A stretch of 64,000 bases of DNA from Shewanella oneidensis MR-1 (GCF_000146165.2 NC_004347.2:1550001-1614000); one strand, 5' to 3'; positions 35,886-43,176 are shown, numbered from the stretch's first letter. A program made the numbers and translations. The notes: a model not told the origin generated them from the sequence alone.

Positions 35886-37320
35886 GGATGGCCGGATTTT
35901 TCTCCGGAATTAGGTCATCAAGGCTGTGACTTGCTAGCAAGTCTTGGGGGAATGCCATGGCAACCTCCTACCATTTAAGCGATATCCTTCAGCAGCACTT
36001 AGCCCACTATCAACAGCAGCATAAACTGACCGAGCAGCAAGCTTTGGTCTGCCAGCATATTCAACAGTGTCGCACGCAAACCTTAGGGATGCAGCACTGG
36101 CGTTGTGATACTTGCCAGTATGAGCAGCAGGTGTGTTGCTCCTGTGGTGACCGGCATTGCCCTCGTTGTCAGGGAAGGCAGACGCAAGCGTGGATTGCTA
36201 CGCAGCAGGCGCAAGTCTTGCCTTGCCGCTATTTCCATTTGGTTTTTACCTTACCCCACGAGTTGAACATCTTGGCGCACTATGCTGCCAAGCCGCTCTA
36301 TAGCGCGTTGTTTGAATCGGTGTGGCAGACGCTGGCGCAGTTTGGCATGAAACGGAAACACCTTCAGGGTCAATTGGGTTGCACTATGGTGCTGCACACG
36401 TGGGGGCAGACCTTGAGTCAACATATCCACTTGCATTGCTTAATCCCTGGTGGGGTGGTGACGTCAGCGGGAGATTGGCATGGCGTGAAAACGGATTATC
36501 TGTTTCCGGTTAAAGCCTTGTCCACCGTGTATCGGGCTAAGCTATTACGGGCACTGCGACAACATGAGCTGGCTATTCCAGCGGCTGAAACCTTAATGGC
36601 AAAGCCGTGGTGTGTTTACAGCAAAGCGTGTCTAAGCCGCGCCGAAACCGTGGTGGAATACCTTGGGCGTTATACCCGTAAAGGCATGTTGCATGAATCA
36701 AGAATTGCAGAAGTGACCGCAGACCATGTCCGTTTTAACTACAAAGACTATCGTGACGGTCAGCAGCATAAGCAAATGTGGCTAAGCTGTGATGAGTTTA
36801 TCCGCCGTTATTTACTGCATGTGTTGCCCAAAGGGCTGATGCGAGTGAGACATTTTGGTTTTCTTGCCAATGCTTGCCGCCGCAAAAAGCTGGCGCTCAT
36901 CCTGCGGCAACTACGTAAGCCGCAGGTGGTATTGGCGAGTCCTTTGGTTAAGAAGGACTGTTTGTGGTCATGTCCGCAATGCCAGTTAGGTCATTTGCAG
37001 TTTATTGGGTTGATAAGACCGCAGTCGGTAGTGATGATAAACAGCCAAGGTCAGCCAGTACGTATGTCAGGATAACCACGCCCTCAAGACGTAGCGTAAC
37101 CGACAGCGAAAAGCAGCCAGCCTTATGGGGTTAAGCCGATGAGGGGATAGGGTATGAGTGTCAGCCTGAATCTGGGGCCAAAATGCTGTCAACCAAGGTC
37201 AACAATCAGTCAGAAGTGAGTGTAAAAGAATGAGAAAGCAAAAACGATATCAAGTGATTACCCTCCAAACTGTATAAAAAACCGCTACCGCAAAAAAACA
37301 AATTCCTATAGCATCATTTA
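35886..37320 (+). mobile_element. IS91-family insertion sequence (ends approximate)
   Basis: It carries one transposase gene and about 245 bp of 3' non-coding DNA. The left end contains a small hairpin (CCGGA/TCCGG at ~35892-35907). IS91 elements lack inverted repeats and target duplications, so the right end (somewhere between ~37200 and 37345) cannot be fixed by eye. Confidence 0.55.
35957..37075 (+). CDS. IS91-family rolling-circle transposase
   Basis: A 372-residue HUH transposase for rolling-circle transposition. The N-terminal zinc-binding region has Cys pairs WRCDTCQYEQQVCCSCGDRH then CPRC (50-71). The HUH motif is HLHCLIPGG (His158, His160), and the catalytic tyrosines are in EYLGRYTRKG (Tyr235, Tyr239). 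GGGGGA precedes the ATG at good spacing. Length and motifs are complete, so it may be active. It sits between the 58-bp repeat B and an attC site, consistent with insertion into the cassette array. Confidence 0.88.
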   Translation: MATSYHLSDILQQHLAHYQQQHKLTEQQALVCQHIQQCRTQTLGMQHWRCDTCQYEQQVCCSCGDRHCPRCQGRQTQAWIATQQAQVLPCRYFHLVFTLPHELNILAHYAAKPLYSALFESVWQTLAQFGMKRKHLQGQLGCTMVLHTWGQTLSQHIHLHCLIPGGVVTSAGDWHGVKTDYLFPVKALSTVYRAKLLRALRQHELAIPAAETLMAKPWCVYSKACLSRAETVVEYLGRYTRKGMLHESRIAEVTADHVRFNYKDYRDGQQHKQMWLSCDEFIRRYLLHVLPKGLMRVRHFGFLANACRRKKLALILRQLRKPQVVLASPLVKKDCLWSCPQCQLGHLQFIGLIRPQSVVMINSQGQPVRMSG

Positions 37321-37351
37321 TACCAATTGACATGGATGTGGCAGCGGCCAA
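37076..37351 (+). other. non-coding 3' part of the IS91 element and its junction with the cassette array
   Basis: No gene is credible. Most of this is probably the right end of the IS91-family element, which normally ends with a short replication terminus, then cassette DNA resumes before attC2. Confidence 0.45.
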
Positions 37352-37411
37352 GTCCAACAAGCGATTTATGCCCTGCAAACAGCGCTGCGCATAAATACTA
37401 AGACGTTAGGT
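37352..37411 (+). other. attC site 2, 60 bp
   Basis: The left core GTCCAAC and right core GTTAGGT fit the RYYYAAC/GTTRRRY consensus. Inside, ATTTATG and CATAAAT are exact complements and CTGC/GCTGCGC-type sequence forms the centre. It lies 6 bp before the next cassette gene. It is probably the attC of the 33885-34394 cassette, separated from it by the inserted TnpA-REP and IS91 units. Confidence 0.82.
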
Positions 37412-37417
37412 GTTTTA

Positions 37418-38065
37418 ATGAAGCAATCTGAGTCTGACAAACTTTTGAATAAGATATTAAAAGAAAAATCAAATCGTTTTGGTTGGAAATTCAGCCGCGG
37501 CTTCGTCTTCAAGAAAGATAAGGCTTTATTTTTCACGATCTTAATTACGGGCCAGCCGAAGACAAAAAGGCTATCTTGGTCTATGAGCTTTAAGCACTAT
37601 GATTTTGATGAAGTATTTTGGGATGTCGTTAAGCTGCCGGAGAACAAAAAACAACCGCTTAGTTTCCGGGCTTGTGGAGCTTGGGTGGCACCCAGTATGG
37701 AAATTCAAAGTGGCAATGTAACACTGAACAAATGGGAAGAAGAAACCATATCAGAAGAAGTAACTAATATTTTTGAGCTGCTTTCTCCCATAAGTGTTGA
37801 AGTGGCAAATACCAGTACCACTTACAAAAGCAACCTTCTAGTCTTGGAGAATTTCTTTTCGCAGTTAATAAGTAAACACCCAAATGCAATCCGAACTGTA
37901 TGGGTCGAGAAACTCTTAACTTGCTTACTCGAATCCCAGCTTGATGAAGCTAAAAAAATAGCTAATGCAAGAATAGAATCAGGTGATTCAGGTGGTTTCA
38001 ATTATGCGGGCAGCTCGTTTTATCAATTGGCAAGCGAATACATTGATGCAGCCGAAAAAACCTAA
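37418..38065 (+). CDS. hypothetical protein, 215 aa, cassette gene
   Basis: A soluble protein of unknown function, starting MKQSESDKLLNKILKEKSNRFGW. The N-terminal half looks alpha+beta (RGFVFKKDKALFFTILITG, LSWSMSFKHYDFDEVFW) and the C-terminal ~70 residues are helical. No catalytic motif or signal peptide is apparent. Similar WKFSRGFVFKK-type proteins are, as far as I recall, known from integron cassettes, with no assigned role. It begins 6 bp after attC2, and its stop codon lies inside attC3, the standard cassette arrangement. No strong ribosome site. Confidence 0.7.
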   Translation: MKQSESDKLLNKILKEKSNRFGWKFSRGFVFKKDKALFFTILITGQPKTKRLSWSMSFKHYDFDEVFWDVVKLPENKKQPLSFRACGAWVAPSMEIQSGNVTLNKWEEETISEEVTNIFELLSPISVEVANTSTTYKSNLLVLENFFSQLISKHPNAIRTVWVEKLLTCLLESQLDEAKKIANARIESGDSGGFNYAGSSFYQLASEYIDAAEKT

Positions 38066-38119
38066 CAATTCGTTCAAGTGGACCGCGCTAAGCGCGGCCA
38101 ATTAACTCCAGCGTTAGTT
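38060..38119 (+). other. attC site 3, 60 bp
   Basis: The cores ACCTAAC and GTTAGTT match the consensus. L-arms TTCAAG and the TTAACTCC region are followed inward by a strong CCGCGC-TAA-GCGCGG hairpin. The preceding gene's TAA is inside the left core. This is the most typical attC in the array. Confidence 0.9.
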
Positions 38120-38142
38120 GTCGTAGAGATGGAGCGTTGTAC

Positions 38143-38607
38143 ATGTTTAAGAAGTTTATTTTTTCGTTAGTTATGATTGCGTCTCTTACTGGTTGTAGTG
38201 CAACAGGCCCCAAATTTACTCAAACGGAAGCGCCCGAGGTAAATAAAGCTAAAGTGTACTTTTATCGTCCTTGGGCCATGCTAGATGGCGCCGCAGCTCC
38301 TACGGTACAGATAAATGGGGTAGATAGTTTTGAAATCAGTAATGGCGGCTTCCATGTATTGGACCTTAATCCAGGTAACACTATAATCGCAGTCAAAGAG
38401 GGCGGCATTATGTCCAACTGGCGTGCCGGATCATTGCAAATCTCCTTCGATGTTCAAGCCAATAACATTTATTTTGTTCGCCTAACTGCCGAGCTTGCTA
38501 ACGCAGCTTATCTTGGAGGCGTGGCCAGTATTTCTGGTAATTATTCGCTTGGGTTAGTTAACCCAGAAACTGCAGCTAAAGAATTGAGTGAAACCAAGAA
38601 AAACTAA
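38143..38607 (+). CDS. DUF2846-like lipoprotein, cassette gene
   Basis: A predicted lipoprotein of 154 residues: signal MFKKFIFSLVMIASLTGC with a classical lipobox LTGC (Cys18). The mature domain starting KAKVYFYRPWAMLDGAAAPTV matches the DUF2846 pattern, a small beta-rich periplasmic domain of unknown role common in gammaproteobacteria. GGAG lies 8 bases upstream of ATG 38143; an in-frame TTG 6 bases earlier is less likely. Its stop lies in attC4. Exported proteins are common among cassette products. Confidence 0.8.
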   Translation: MFKKFIFSLVMIASLTGCSATGPKFTQTEAPEVNKAKVYFYRPWAMLDGAAAPTVQINGVDSFEISNGGFHVLDLNPGNTIIAVKEGGIMSNWRAGSLQISFDVQANNIYFVRLTAELANAAYLGGVASISGNYSLGLVNPETAAKELSETKKN

Positions 38608-38676
38608 CAAGGCAAGTCAGCATCGCACCTTCGGTGCTGGACTCGCTAACGCTCGCAGTTGCTTGCGGCGTTATGC
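38602..38676 (+). other. attC site 4, 75 bp
   Basis: The left core AACTAAC overlaps the stop of the lipoprotein gene; the right core is GTTATGC. GCAAG near the left end pairs with CTTGC near the right end, and an inner stem (CAGCATCGCACC region with GGTGCTGG) forms a second arm. Confidence 0.82.
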
Positions 38677-38692
38677 AAAGAAGAGGAAACTA

Positions 38693-38917
38693 ATGACCTA
38701 TAAAGTTCTATGGAAAGAATTGTGGCTGAGCCTATCAAAATACATGGCTATCGCAATCACCATCCCAGTTCTAATTGTTTTTGCAATTCGTTATGTAAAG
38801 TATGGCTTTGACTTTGGTGCAGCATTTCCTCATTTGAACCTGATCAACTCCTTAAAAATAGGTTCTGGAATTGTCTTATTTTGTATTGTCTTCGCATGGC
38901 TTATTGTTCTGGTCTAA
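38693..38917 (+). pseudogene. 5' part of a cassette gene split by the IS3 element
   Basis: ATG 38693 follows AGAGGAAAC and an attC core. It encodes 74 residues with two membrane helices (YMAIAITIPVLIVFAIRYV and IGSGIVLFCIVFAWLIV); the stop codon is supplied by the IS end at 38915. The 3' part is at 40135-40401. Removing 38910-40138 (the IS and one target repeat) joins the frames exactly: 217 + 263 = 480 bases, 159 residues plus stop. The rebuilt protein has two helices then a small beta domain, like the cassette product of 33885-34394. Confidence 0.72.
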
Positions 38918-38971
38918 TCCCATCGGACACTTAATTTTGAGACAGTATGGTCAATAAATTAAGAGGTCTAT

Positions 38972-39262
38972 ATGAGTCTGAAAAAATCACATAAGAGTTA
39001 TCCGCAGGCATTTAAAGATGAAGCCGTCTTGATGGTGCTGGAGCAAGGTTATAGCGTTGCCGATGCGGCAAAGTCTCTTGGAGTTAGCACGAGCCTGCTT
39101 TACAACTGGAAGGAAAAACACGAAGCCCTGCAACAAGGCATCACCTTAGAAGAGTCTGAGCGTGATGAGTTGAAGCGATTGCGTAGAGAAAACAAAGAAT
39201 TACGCATGGAGAAAGAAATTCTAAAAAAGGCAAGCGCCTTCTTTGCGAGAGAAATGAAGTAA
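38972..39262 (+). CDS. IS3-family transposase OrfA
   Basis: A 96-residue DNA-binding subunit: an N-terminal helix-turn-helix (YPQAFKDEAVLMVLEQGYSV, AAKSLGVSTSLLYNWKEKHE) and a C-terminal leucine-zipper-like stretch (LKRLRRENKELRMEKEILKKA). Near its end a slippery A AAA AAG (39223-39229) lies in the correct phase (CTA AAA AAG) for -1 programmed frameshifting, which would join it to OrfB to make the active OrfAB transposase. Confidence 0.92.
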   Translation: MSLKKSHKSYPQAFKDEAVLMVLEQGYSVADAAKSLGVSTSLLYNWKEKHEALQQGITLEESERDELKRLRRENKELRMEKEILKKASAFFAREMK

Positions 39263-40131
39263 GATTTCGTTTCATCAAACTGCAATCTCACCTGTTTCCC
39301 ATAACACTGTTATGTCGAGTAATGAGTGTCAGTAAGTCAGGCTATTACGATTGGCATAAACGCCCTGCAAACGTGATAAGCGTTGAAACACTGAAGCTTT
39401 ATCGCCTTGTTCGACAGCTATTTAAGCAAAGTCGAGGCAGCTTAGGGAATCGTGAAATGGTGAAGAAATTGCGCAAGGAAGGCTACCAGGTTGGTCGCTA
39501 TCTCGTTCGTAAAATTATGCACCGCCTTCGACTCAAAGCAACCCAGCGATGTGCTTACAAGGTGACGACACAGCGAAAACACTCAGATGCAGTGGCTGAT
39601 AACCTGTTAAACATGAACTTTAATCCAGTATCGGCTAATCAGGTCTGGGCGGGTGACGTGACCTATTTAAAGACGGGTGAAGGCTGGATGTACTTAGCTG
39701 TGGTGATGGATTTATATTCACGCCGGATTGTGGGATGGCGCATAGACAAACGCATGACCACAGATTTGATATCCAAGGCATTAATAAAAGCCTACAACCT
39801 GCGACAACCAGCGCGAGGGCTGGTATTTCACAGTGACCGAGGCTCGCAATATACCAGTAAACAATTCGGTAGGCTGCTATCGAGCTATGGTATCCGAGCC
39901 AGCATGGGTGATGTGGGTGCGTGTTGGGATAATGCCGTTGTTGAGCGATTCTTTGGTAGCTTGAAACACGATTGGATTTTTAAAGTTGCTCAACCAACAA
40001 GGGAGTTTATGAAGCAAGATGTGACGGCTTACATCAAATATTACAACTTGGAGCGACTTCATTCTGCTAATAACGATCTGTCACCTGTAGAGTTTGAGAA
40101 TTCTCAAGTAAAAGTGTCCAGTTTGGGTTGA
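39223..40131 (+). CDS. IS3-family transposase OrfB (read by -1 frameshift)
   Basis: A DDE integrase-core subunit. The -1 frame is open from the slippery site at 39223 to 40131; an internal ATG at 39322 (MSVSKSGYYDWHKRP) would give 269 residues by itself. The catalytic triad is intact: Asp in WAGDVTYLKTGEGWMYLAV, Asp in FHSDRGSQYTS and Glu in WDNAVVERFFGSLKHD. An HTH_21-type region precedes the core. With OrfA intact, the element may still be able to transpose. Confidence 0.92.
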   Translation, partial: KKGKRLLCERNEVRFRFIKLQSHLFPITLLCRVMSVSKSGYYDWHKRPANVISVETLKLYRLVRQLFKQSRGSLGNREMVKKLRKEGYQVGRYLVRKIMHRLRLKATQRCAYKVTTQRKHSDAVADNLLNMNFNPVSANQVWAGDVTYLKTGEGWMYLAVVMDLYSRRIVGWRIDKRMTTDLISKALIKAYNLRQPARGLVFHSDRGSQYTSKQFGRLLSSYGIRASMGDVGACWDNAVVERFFGSLKHDWIFKVAQPTREFMKQDVTAYIKYYNLERLHSANNDLSPVEFENSQVKVSSLG

Positions 40132-40134
40132 CCA

Positions 40135-40401
40135 GTACACACAGCCTTGTGGGTTGGAATGGCCAAAATCACTATTAGCAATGGCACAATTCAGGGGAGA
40201 AACTATTGGGGCTTTAAAAATAGCTTCCCATTAGCCGAATCAGTTTCATCATATAACTTTAGCAATAATGGAATTAATGCCATTGTTCTTGTTAGTAGAA
40301 ACAGTGGGAAAATTTACATCTCAGTTCATACTGAGAAATTGAATGAGCTACTTGAATTAATTGAACCATTTATACTTAAAAACAATGAAACAAATGCATA
40401 A
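40135..40401 (+). pseudogene. 3' part of the cassette gene split by IS3
   Basis: It continues the frame of 38693-38909 after removal of the IS. It encodes the end of a membrane segment (HTALWVGMAK) and a beta domain (ITISNGTIQGRNYWGFKNSF, INAIVLVSRNSGKIYISVHT) with a final helix ELLELIEPF. An ATG at 40159 could restart translation as an 80-residue soluble fragment. The stop codon lies in attC5, as expected for a cassette gene. Confidence 0.72.
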
Positions 40402-40527
40402 CAAAGTGCTGCAACTCGCGCACTGCGTGCGCTGGACAGTTTGTAAGTTGCGGCTTTGTGGTTTTGCTGCGCAAAAGTATTCCACAAAACCACAACTTAC
40501 AAACTGCCGTTGAGCACGGCGTTAGCC
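40396..40527 (+). other. attC site 5, 132 bp, long VCR-like type
   Basis: Cores GCATAAC and GTTAGCC. GTGCT near the left pairs with AGCAC near the right. The centre is a very long imperfect palindrome whose arms CAGTTTGTAAGTTG and CAACTTACAAACTG are exact 14-bp complements. Long attC sites of this kind are typical of chromosomal integrons of marine Vibrio and Shewanella. Confidence 0.88.
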
Positions 40528-40797
40528 GTTAATCGGGTTTTATAGTTTTTGGCAGGTTTAGCAGCCAACACACCAGGGAGGTGGCTTTGTTCGGGCAGTT
40601 CGTTGCTCGGGTAAAGTGCAAACGGAAATTGCGTTCTTCGTTTCCCTTCTGGTAGTTTGGTGTTCACCAATTATTTACAGGTTCTGCTCAGCGCTTTATG
40701 GCAGCCAAGCTGCAAAAGTCAGCTGTTTGCGGGGTAAGTTTTAAATTTGCACATGCGGCGTTGTTGGTGTTTTCGCGTTGCCCTTATCCGGGCTCTC
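40528..40797 (+). other. apparently ORF-less gene cassette
   Basis: The 270 bp between attC5 and attC6 has no convincing reading frame on either strand. The only plus-strand frame of note (40698-40880) runs into attC6 and has no ribosome site. The segment begins GGTTTTATAGTTTTTGGCAG and resembles cassettes without genes that I associate with Vibrio integrons. It could carry a promoter or a small RNA. Confidence 0.6.
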
Positions 40798-40882
40798 GGC
40801 TAACAAATCGCGGCACTTGCGGCCTTCGGCCGCAGCGACGTCAACTGCGATGCAGTTGCCGCGCGTGCGCTCAGCGTTAATC
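40798..40882 (+). other. attC site 6, 85 bp, end of array
   Basis: Cores GGCTAAC and GTTAATC. CGCGGCA and TGCCGCG are exact complements, with inner stems TGCGGCC/GGCCGCA and CAACTGC/GCAGTTG. After this site the sequence returns to intergenic DNA before lldG. Confidence 0.87.
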
Positions 40883-40994
40883 CATAGAAATTTTTATCCG
40901 AAATTCACCTGATACAACCGATGACCTGACACGCATTTGTCCATTAGCTTTTTACGTACATATAGCAAATGGATAGTTAAAATTGGCATTGGGG

Positions 40995-41066
40995 CTCCAG
41001 TGACCGTCGGCGACATGGAGGTCGCCGTCGAGCCTATAAGGACATATTCACGGCGAGTCACTGGAG
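40995..41066. repeat. 72-bp palindromic element with nested hairpin
   Basis: The outer arms CTCCAGTGAC (40995-41004) and GTCACTGGAG (41057-41066) are exact complements. Inside, GGCGAC and GTCGCC (41009-41026) form a second hairpin over 6 bases. It lies between the array end and the lldG terminator. It looks like a dispersed intergenic palindrome of Shewanella. Confidence 0.65.
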
Positions 41067-41151
41067 AAACAATGACAATAAACTTGTTGAGCAGATAAAA
41101 TGACTATTTAGCTTTTGAACCAAAGCGTTTTATCTACACATTCATCCCAAC

Positions 41152-41180
41152 AAAAAGCCGCCCATTAAAGACGGCTTTTG
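41152..41180 (-). terminator. terminator of the lldEFG operon
   Basis: On the minus strand AAAAGCCG and CGGCTTTT flank an 11-base loop and are followed by T. It lies 20 bp past the lldG stop. Confidence 0.85.
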
Positions 41181-41200
41181 TAGGTTTAACCTCTTAGCAA

Positions 41201-41770
41201 TTAAACCAGATACACATTTAAGCTGCAGGCACCGTGGGCGCCGACGACGAGGGCTTGCTCGATATCGGCGGTTTTTGAAGGGCCTGCGATAAACACGCCA
41301 AACTCGCCTGCATCTAAGGTCACTTCTTTCGCGGCCTGATGCATATTTGGCACAATTTTATGGATGGGTAAGGCTAAGATCAGGTTTTCACAGATAAAAG
41401 GTGTCACTCTGTGGCCGAGATTCTTATTGTTTACCCAAATGGCACCATTTTCGGCAACACCTACATCCCCAGGAATAACCGCATAATCGATATCCCTGAG
41501 CTCGTGAGCCGTTGGTGGCACATCACGGTTTGCCGTGACGCCCTCAACGAGGGAGATAACTTGTAAGCCTTGGGCAATCAGCTCATCCACTTTGGCTTGC
41601 AGTGCCGCAAGGCCGCCTTCGCGGTGCAGTGTGCCCGCCACGGTTTTAAGATTGGTTTCAAACTGGCCAACCAGATCTTCAACCCTCGGGGCGACATCGA
41701 TGCTTGGCATAGGATGGTTTGTTAAAGCCGACAGTTTGAGCGCATTGAGAATTTCGTGCTTACTAGACAT
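41201..41770 (-). CDS. lldG: L-lactate dehydrogenase complex subunit LldG (LUD domain)
   Basis: The LUD-domain subunit of the three-part LldEFG L-lactate oxidation complex, known from S. oneidensis and as LutC in Bacillus. It is 189 residues. The LUD core is visible at VSLVEGVTANRDVPP, DYAVIPGDVGVAENGAIWV and FGVFIAGPSKTADIEQALVVGAHGA. The start at 41770 (MSSKHEIL) has AGGAG upstream and lies 1 bp after the lldF stop. It is the last gene of lldEFG. No redox cofactor motif is seen, as usual for this subunit. Confidence 0.93.
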   Translation of the reverse strand: MSSKHEILNALKLSALTNHPMPSIDVAPRVEDLVGQFETNLKTVAGTLHREGGLAALQAKVDELIAQGLQVISLVEGVTANRDVPPTAHELRDIDYAVIPGDVGVAENGAIWVNNKNLGHRVTPFICENLILALPIHKIVPNMHQAAKEVTLDAGEFGVFIAGPSKTADIEQALVVGAHGACSLNVYLV

Positions 41771-41771
41771 C

Positions 41772-43166
41772 TTATAGGCTCCTGTGTTTCTTAAACCAAG
41801 CTTCGAAGCTGGAGTTGGGGGCGACGGGCAGCTCACGGTATTTACCCCAAGCTCCGCTAAAGGGTTTGAGCAGACTGCCGGGCAGAATGCGCAGTGCGGT
41901 GCGGGCCGCGCCCATAGAGCAATTGAGCAGAGTCGTGCTAGCCATAAATTTACCCACTAATGGCATATAAGCATTTTTGCCATAAGGGAGTTTTCCTGCT
42001 TCGGCCTTAAGGCGTCGATGGTGGTGAATAATCTTATCGAGCGGCACCTTAGTCGGGCAGACATAGGTGCAGCTGCCACACAGAGTACAAGCCCAAGCGA
42101 TGGAGTTGGTATTATCATGGGTGGCACCCACGGCAATCCCAATCGGACCGGGAATGGTGTAGTTATAGCTGTAACCACCGGAGCGGCGATATACCGGACA
42201 AGTGTTAAGGCAGCCACCACAGCGAATACATTTTAATGATTCGGCAAGGATTTTATCCTTCATCATCTCGGTGCGGCCATTATCGACGATAATCACGTGC
42301 ATCTCACCATCGACCTGTGGGCCACGGTAGAAGGCGCTGTAGGTCGTCACCGGTTGGCCGGTCGCATTGCGCGCGAGGGTACGCAGCAATACCGCTGCGC
42401 TGTCGATATCGGGGACAACTTTGTCGATCCCCATCGAATGCAACTGTAATTTGGGCAGGTTAGCGCCCATATCGGCGTTACCTTCGTTGGTACAAACGAC
42501 CACGGCGCCCTTATCGGCAATCGCCATGTTTACCCCTGTCATGGCGGCATCGGCGCTGAGGAATTGCTCACGCAAATGGGCACGGGCGGCACGGGTTAAA
42601 TACAAGGGATCGGACTCGCCAGCCTTAGTGCCTAATTTGTCATGAAACAGATCGCCCACTTCCTCTTTTTTCATGTGGATAGCGGGGACCACAATGTGCG
42701 ATGGCGGCATTTTCGCGAGCTGAATAATCCGTTCACCTAAGTCGGTATCAATCACTTCAATCCCACGTTGCTCCAAGTAAGGGTTGAGGTGACATTCTTC
42801 GGTGAGCATGGATTTAGATTTAACTAATTTTTTGACCTTATGGCTGGCTAAGATCTCGTGCACGATGCGGTTGTGCTCGGCGCCATCTTTTGCCCAATGC
42901 ACTTTGATGCCGTTGGCAAGGCAATTTTGCTCAAAGGTTTCAAGGTATTGTGCAAGATTGGTTAAGGTATGCAGTTTGATTTCAGAGCCCAACTGACGCA
43001 GTTGCTCCCACTCGGGTAAGCTGCCAGCGGCGCGATCGCGTTTTTCCCTCAATAGCCAAAGGGCTTTCGAGTGCCAGTCAACTCGGGTTTCATCGCGGCA
43101 GAAAATATCGGCCTTATAGGCGTGAACCTGTGAACCCATTGCCTCGTGATTATGCTGATATGCCAT
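41772..43166 (-). CDS. lldF: L-lactate dehydrogenase iron-sulfur subunit LldF
   Basis: A 464-residue iron-sulfur protein of the LldEFG complex. An N-terminal LUD-like domain (~65-290, with NEGNADMGANLPKLQLHSM) is followed by two ferredoxin-type clusters: CIRCGGCLNTCP (~309-320) and CTLCGSCTYVCP (~357-368), each with the CxxCxxCxxxCP spacing of 4Fe-4S sites. A C-terminal DUF3390-like tail follows. It is expected to pass electrons from lactate oxidation to the quinone pool at the inner membrane. It lies between lldE (10 bp) and lldG (1 bp). Confidence 0.94.
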   Translation of the reverse strand: MAYQHNHEAMGSQVHAYKADIFCRDETRVDWHSKALWLLREKRDRAAGSLPEWEQLRQLGSEIKLHTLTNLAQYLETFEQNCLANGIKVHWAKDGAEHNRIVHEILASHKVKKLVKSKSMLTEECHLNPYLEQRGIEVIDTDLGERIIQLAKMPPSHIVVPAIHMKKEEVGDLFHDKLGTKAGESDPLYLTRAARAHLREQFLSADAAMTGVNMAIADKGAVVVCTNEGNADMGANLPKLQLHSMGIDKVVPDIDSAAVLLRTLARNATGQPVTTYSAFYRGPQVDGEMHVIIVDNGRTEMMKDKILAESLKCIRCGGCLNTCPVYRRSGGYSYNYTIPGPIGIAVGATHDNTNSIAWACTLCGSCTYVCPTKVPLDKIIHHHRRLKAEAGKLPYGKNAYMPLVGKFMASTTLLNCSMGAARTALRILPGSLLKPFSGAWGKYRELPVAPNSSFEAWFKKHRSL

Positions 43167-43176
43167 AGTGGGTCTC

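Larger units (their letters stand above)
38910..40134 (+). mobile_element. IS3-family insertion sequence, 1225 bp, complete
   Basis: It begins TGGTC and ends GACCA (the TG...CA termini of the family). Terminal inverted repeats are imperfect, ~19 of 30, with a shared GGACACTT block. The flanks GTTC (38906-38909) and GTAC (40135-40138) look like a 4-bp target duplication with one change. Both orfs are intact. Confidence 0.85.

Noticed and set aside
36322..36513. 63-codon frame inside the IS91 transposase gene
   Set aside because: It is an out-of-frame shadow of the transposase coding sequence.
40698..40880. 60-codon frame in the last cassette
   Set aside because: It runs through most of attC6 and has no start signal, so the cassette is treated as ORF-less.
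31493..41200. An integron integrase (intI) in or next to the cassette array
   Set aside because: The only recombinase-like genes are the Y1, IS91 and IS3 transposases. No tyrosine recombinase with the R..H.R..Y pattern was found on either strand.
33432..41200. Defence island or prophage interpretation of the accessory region
   Set aside because: No phage structural genes, restriction enzymes, toxin-antitoxin pairs or CRISPR repeats are recognisable; attC organisation explains the small genes better.
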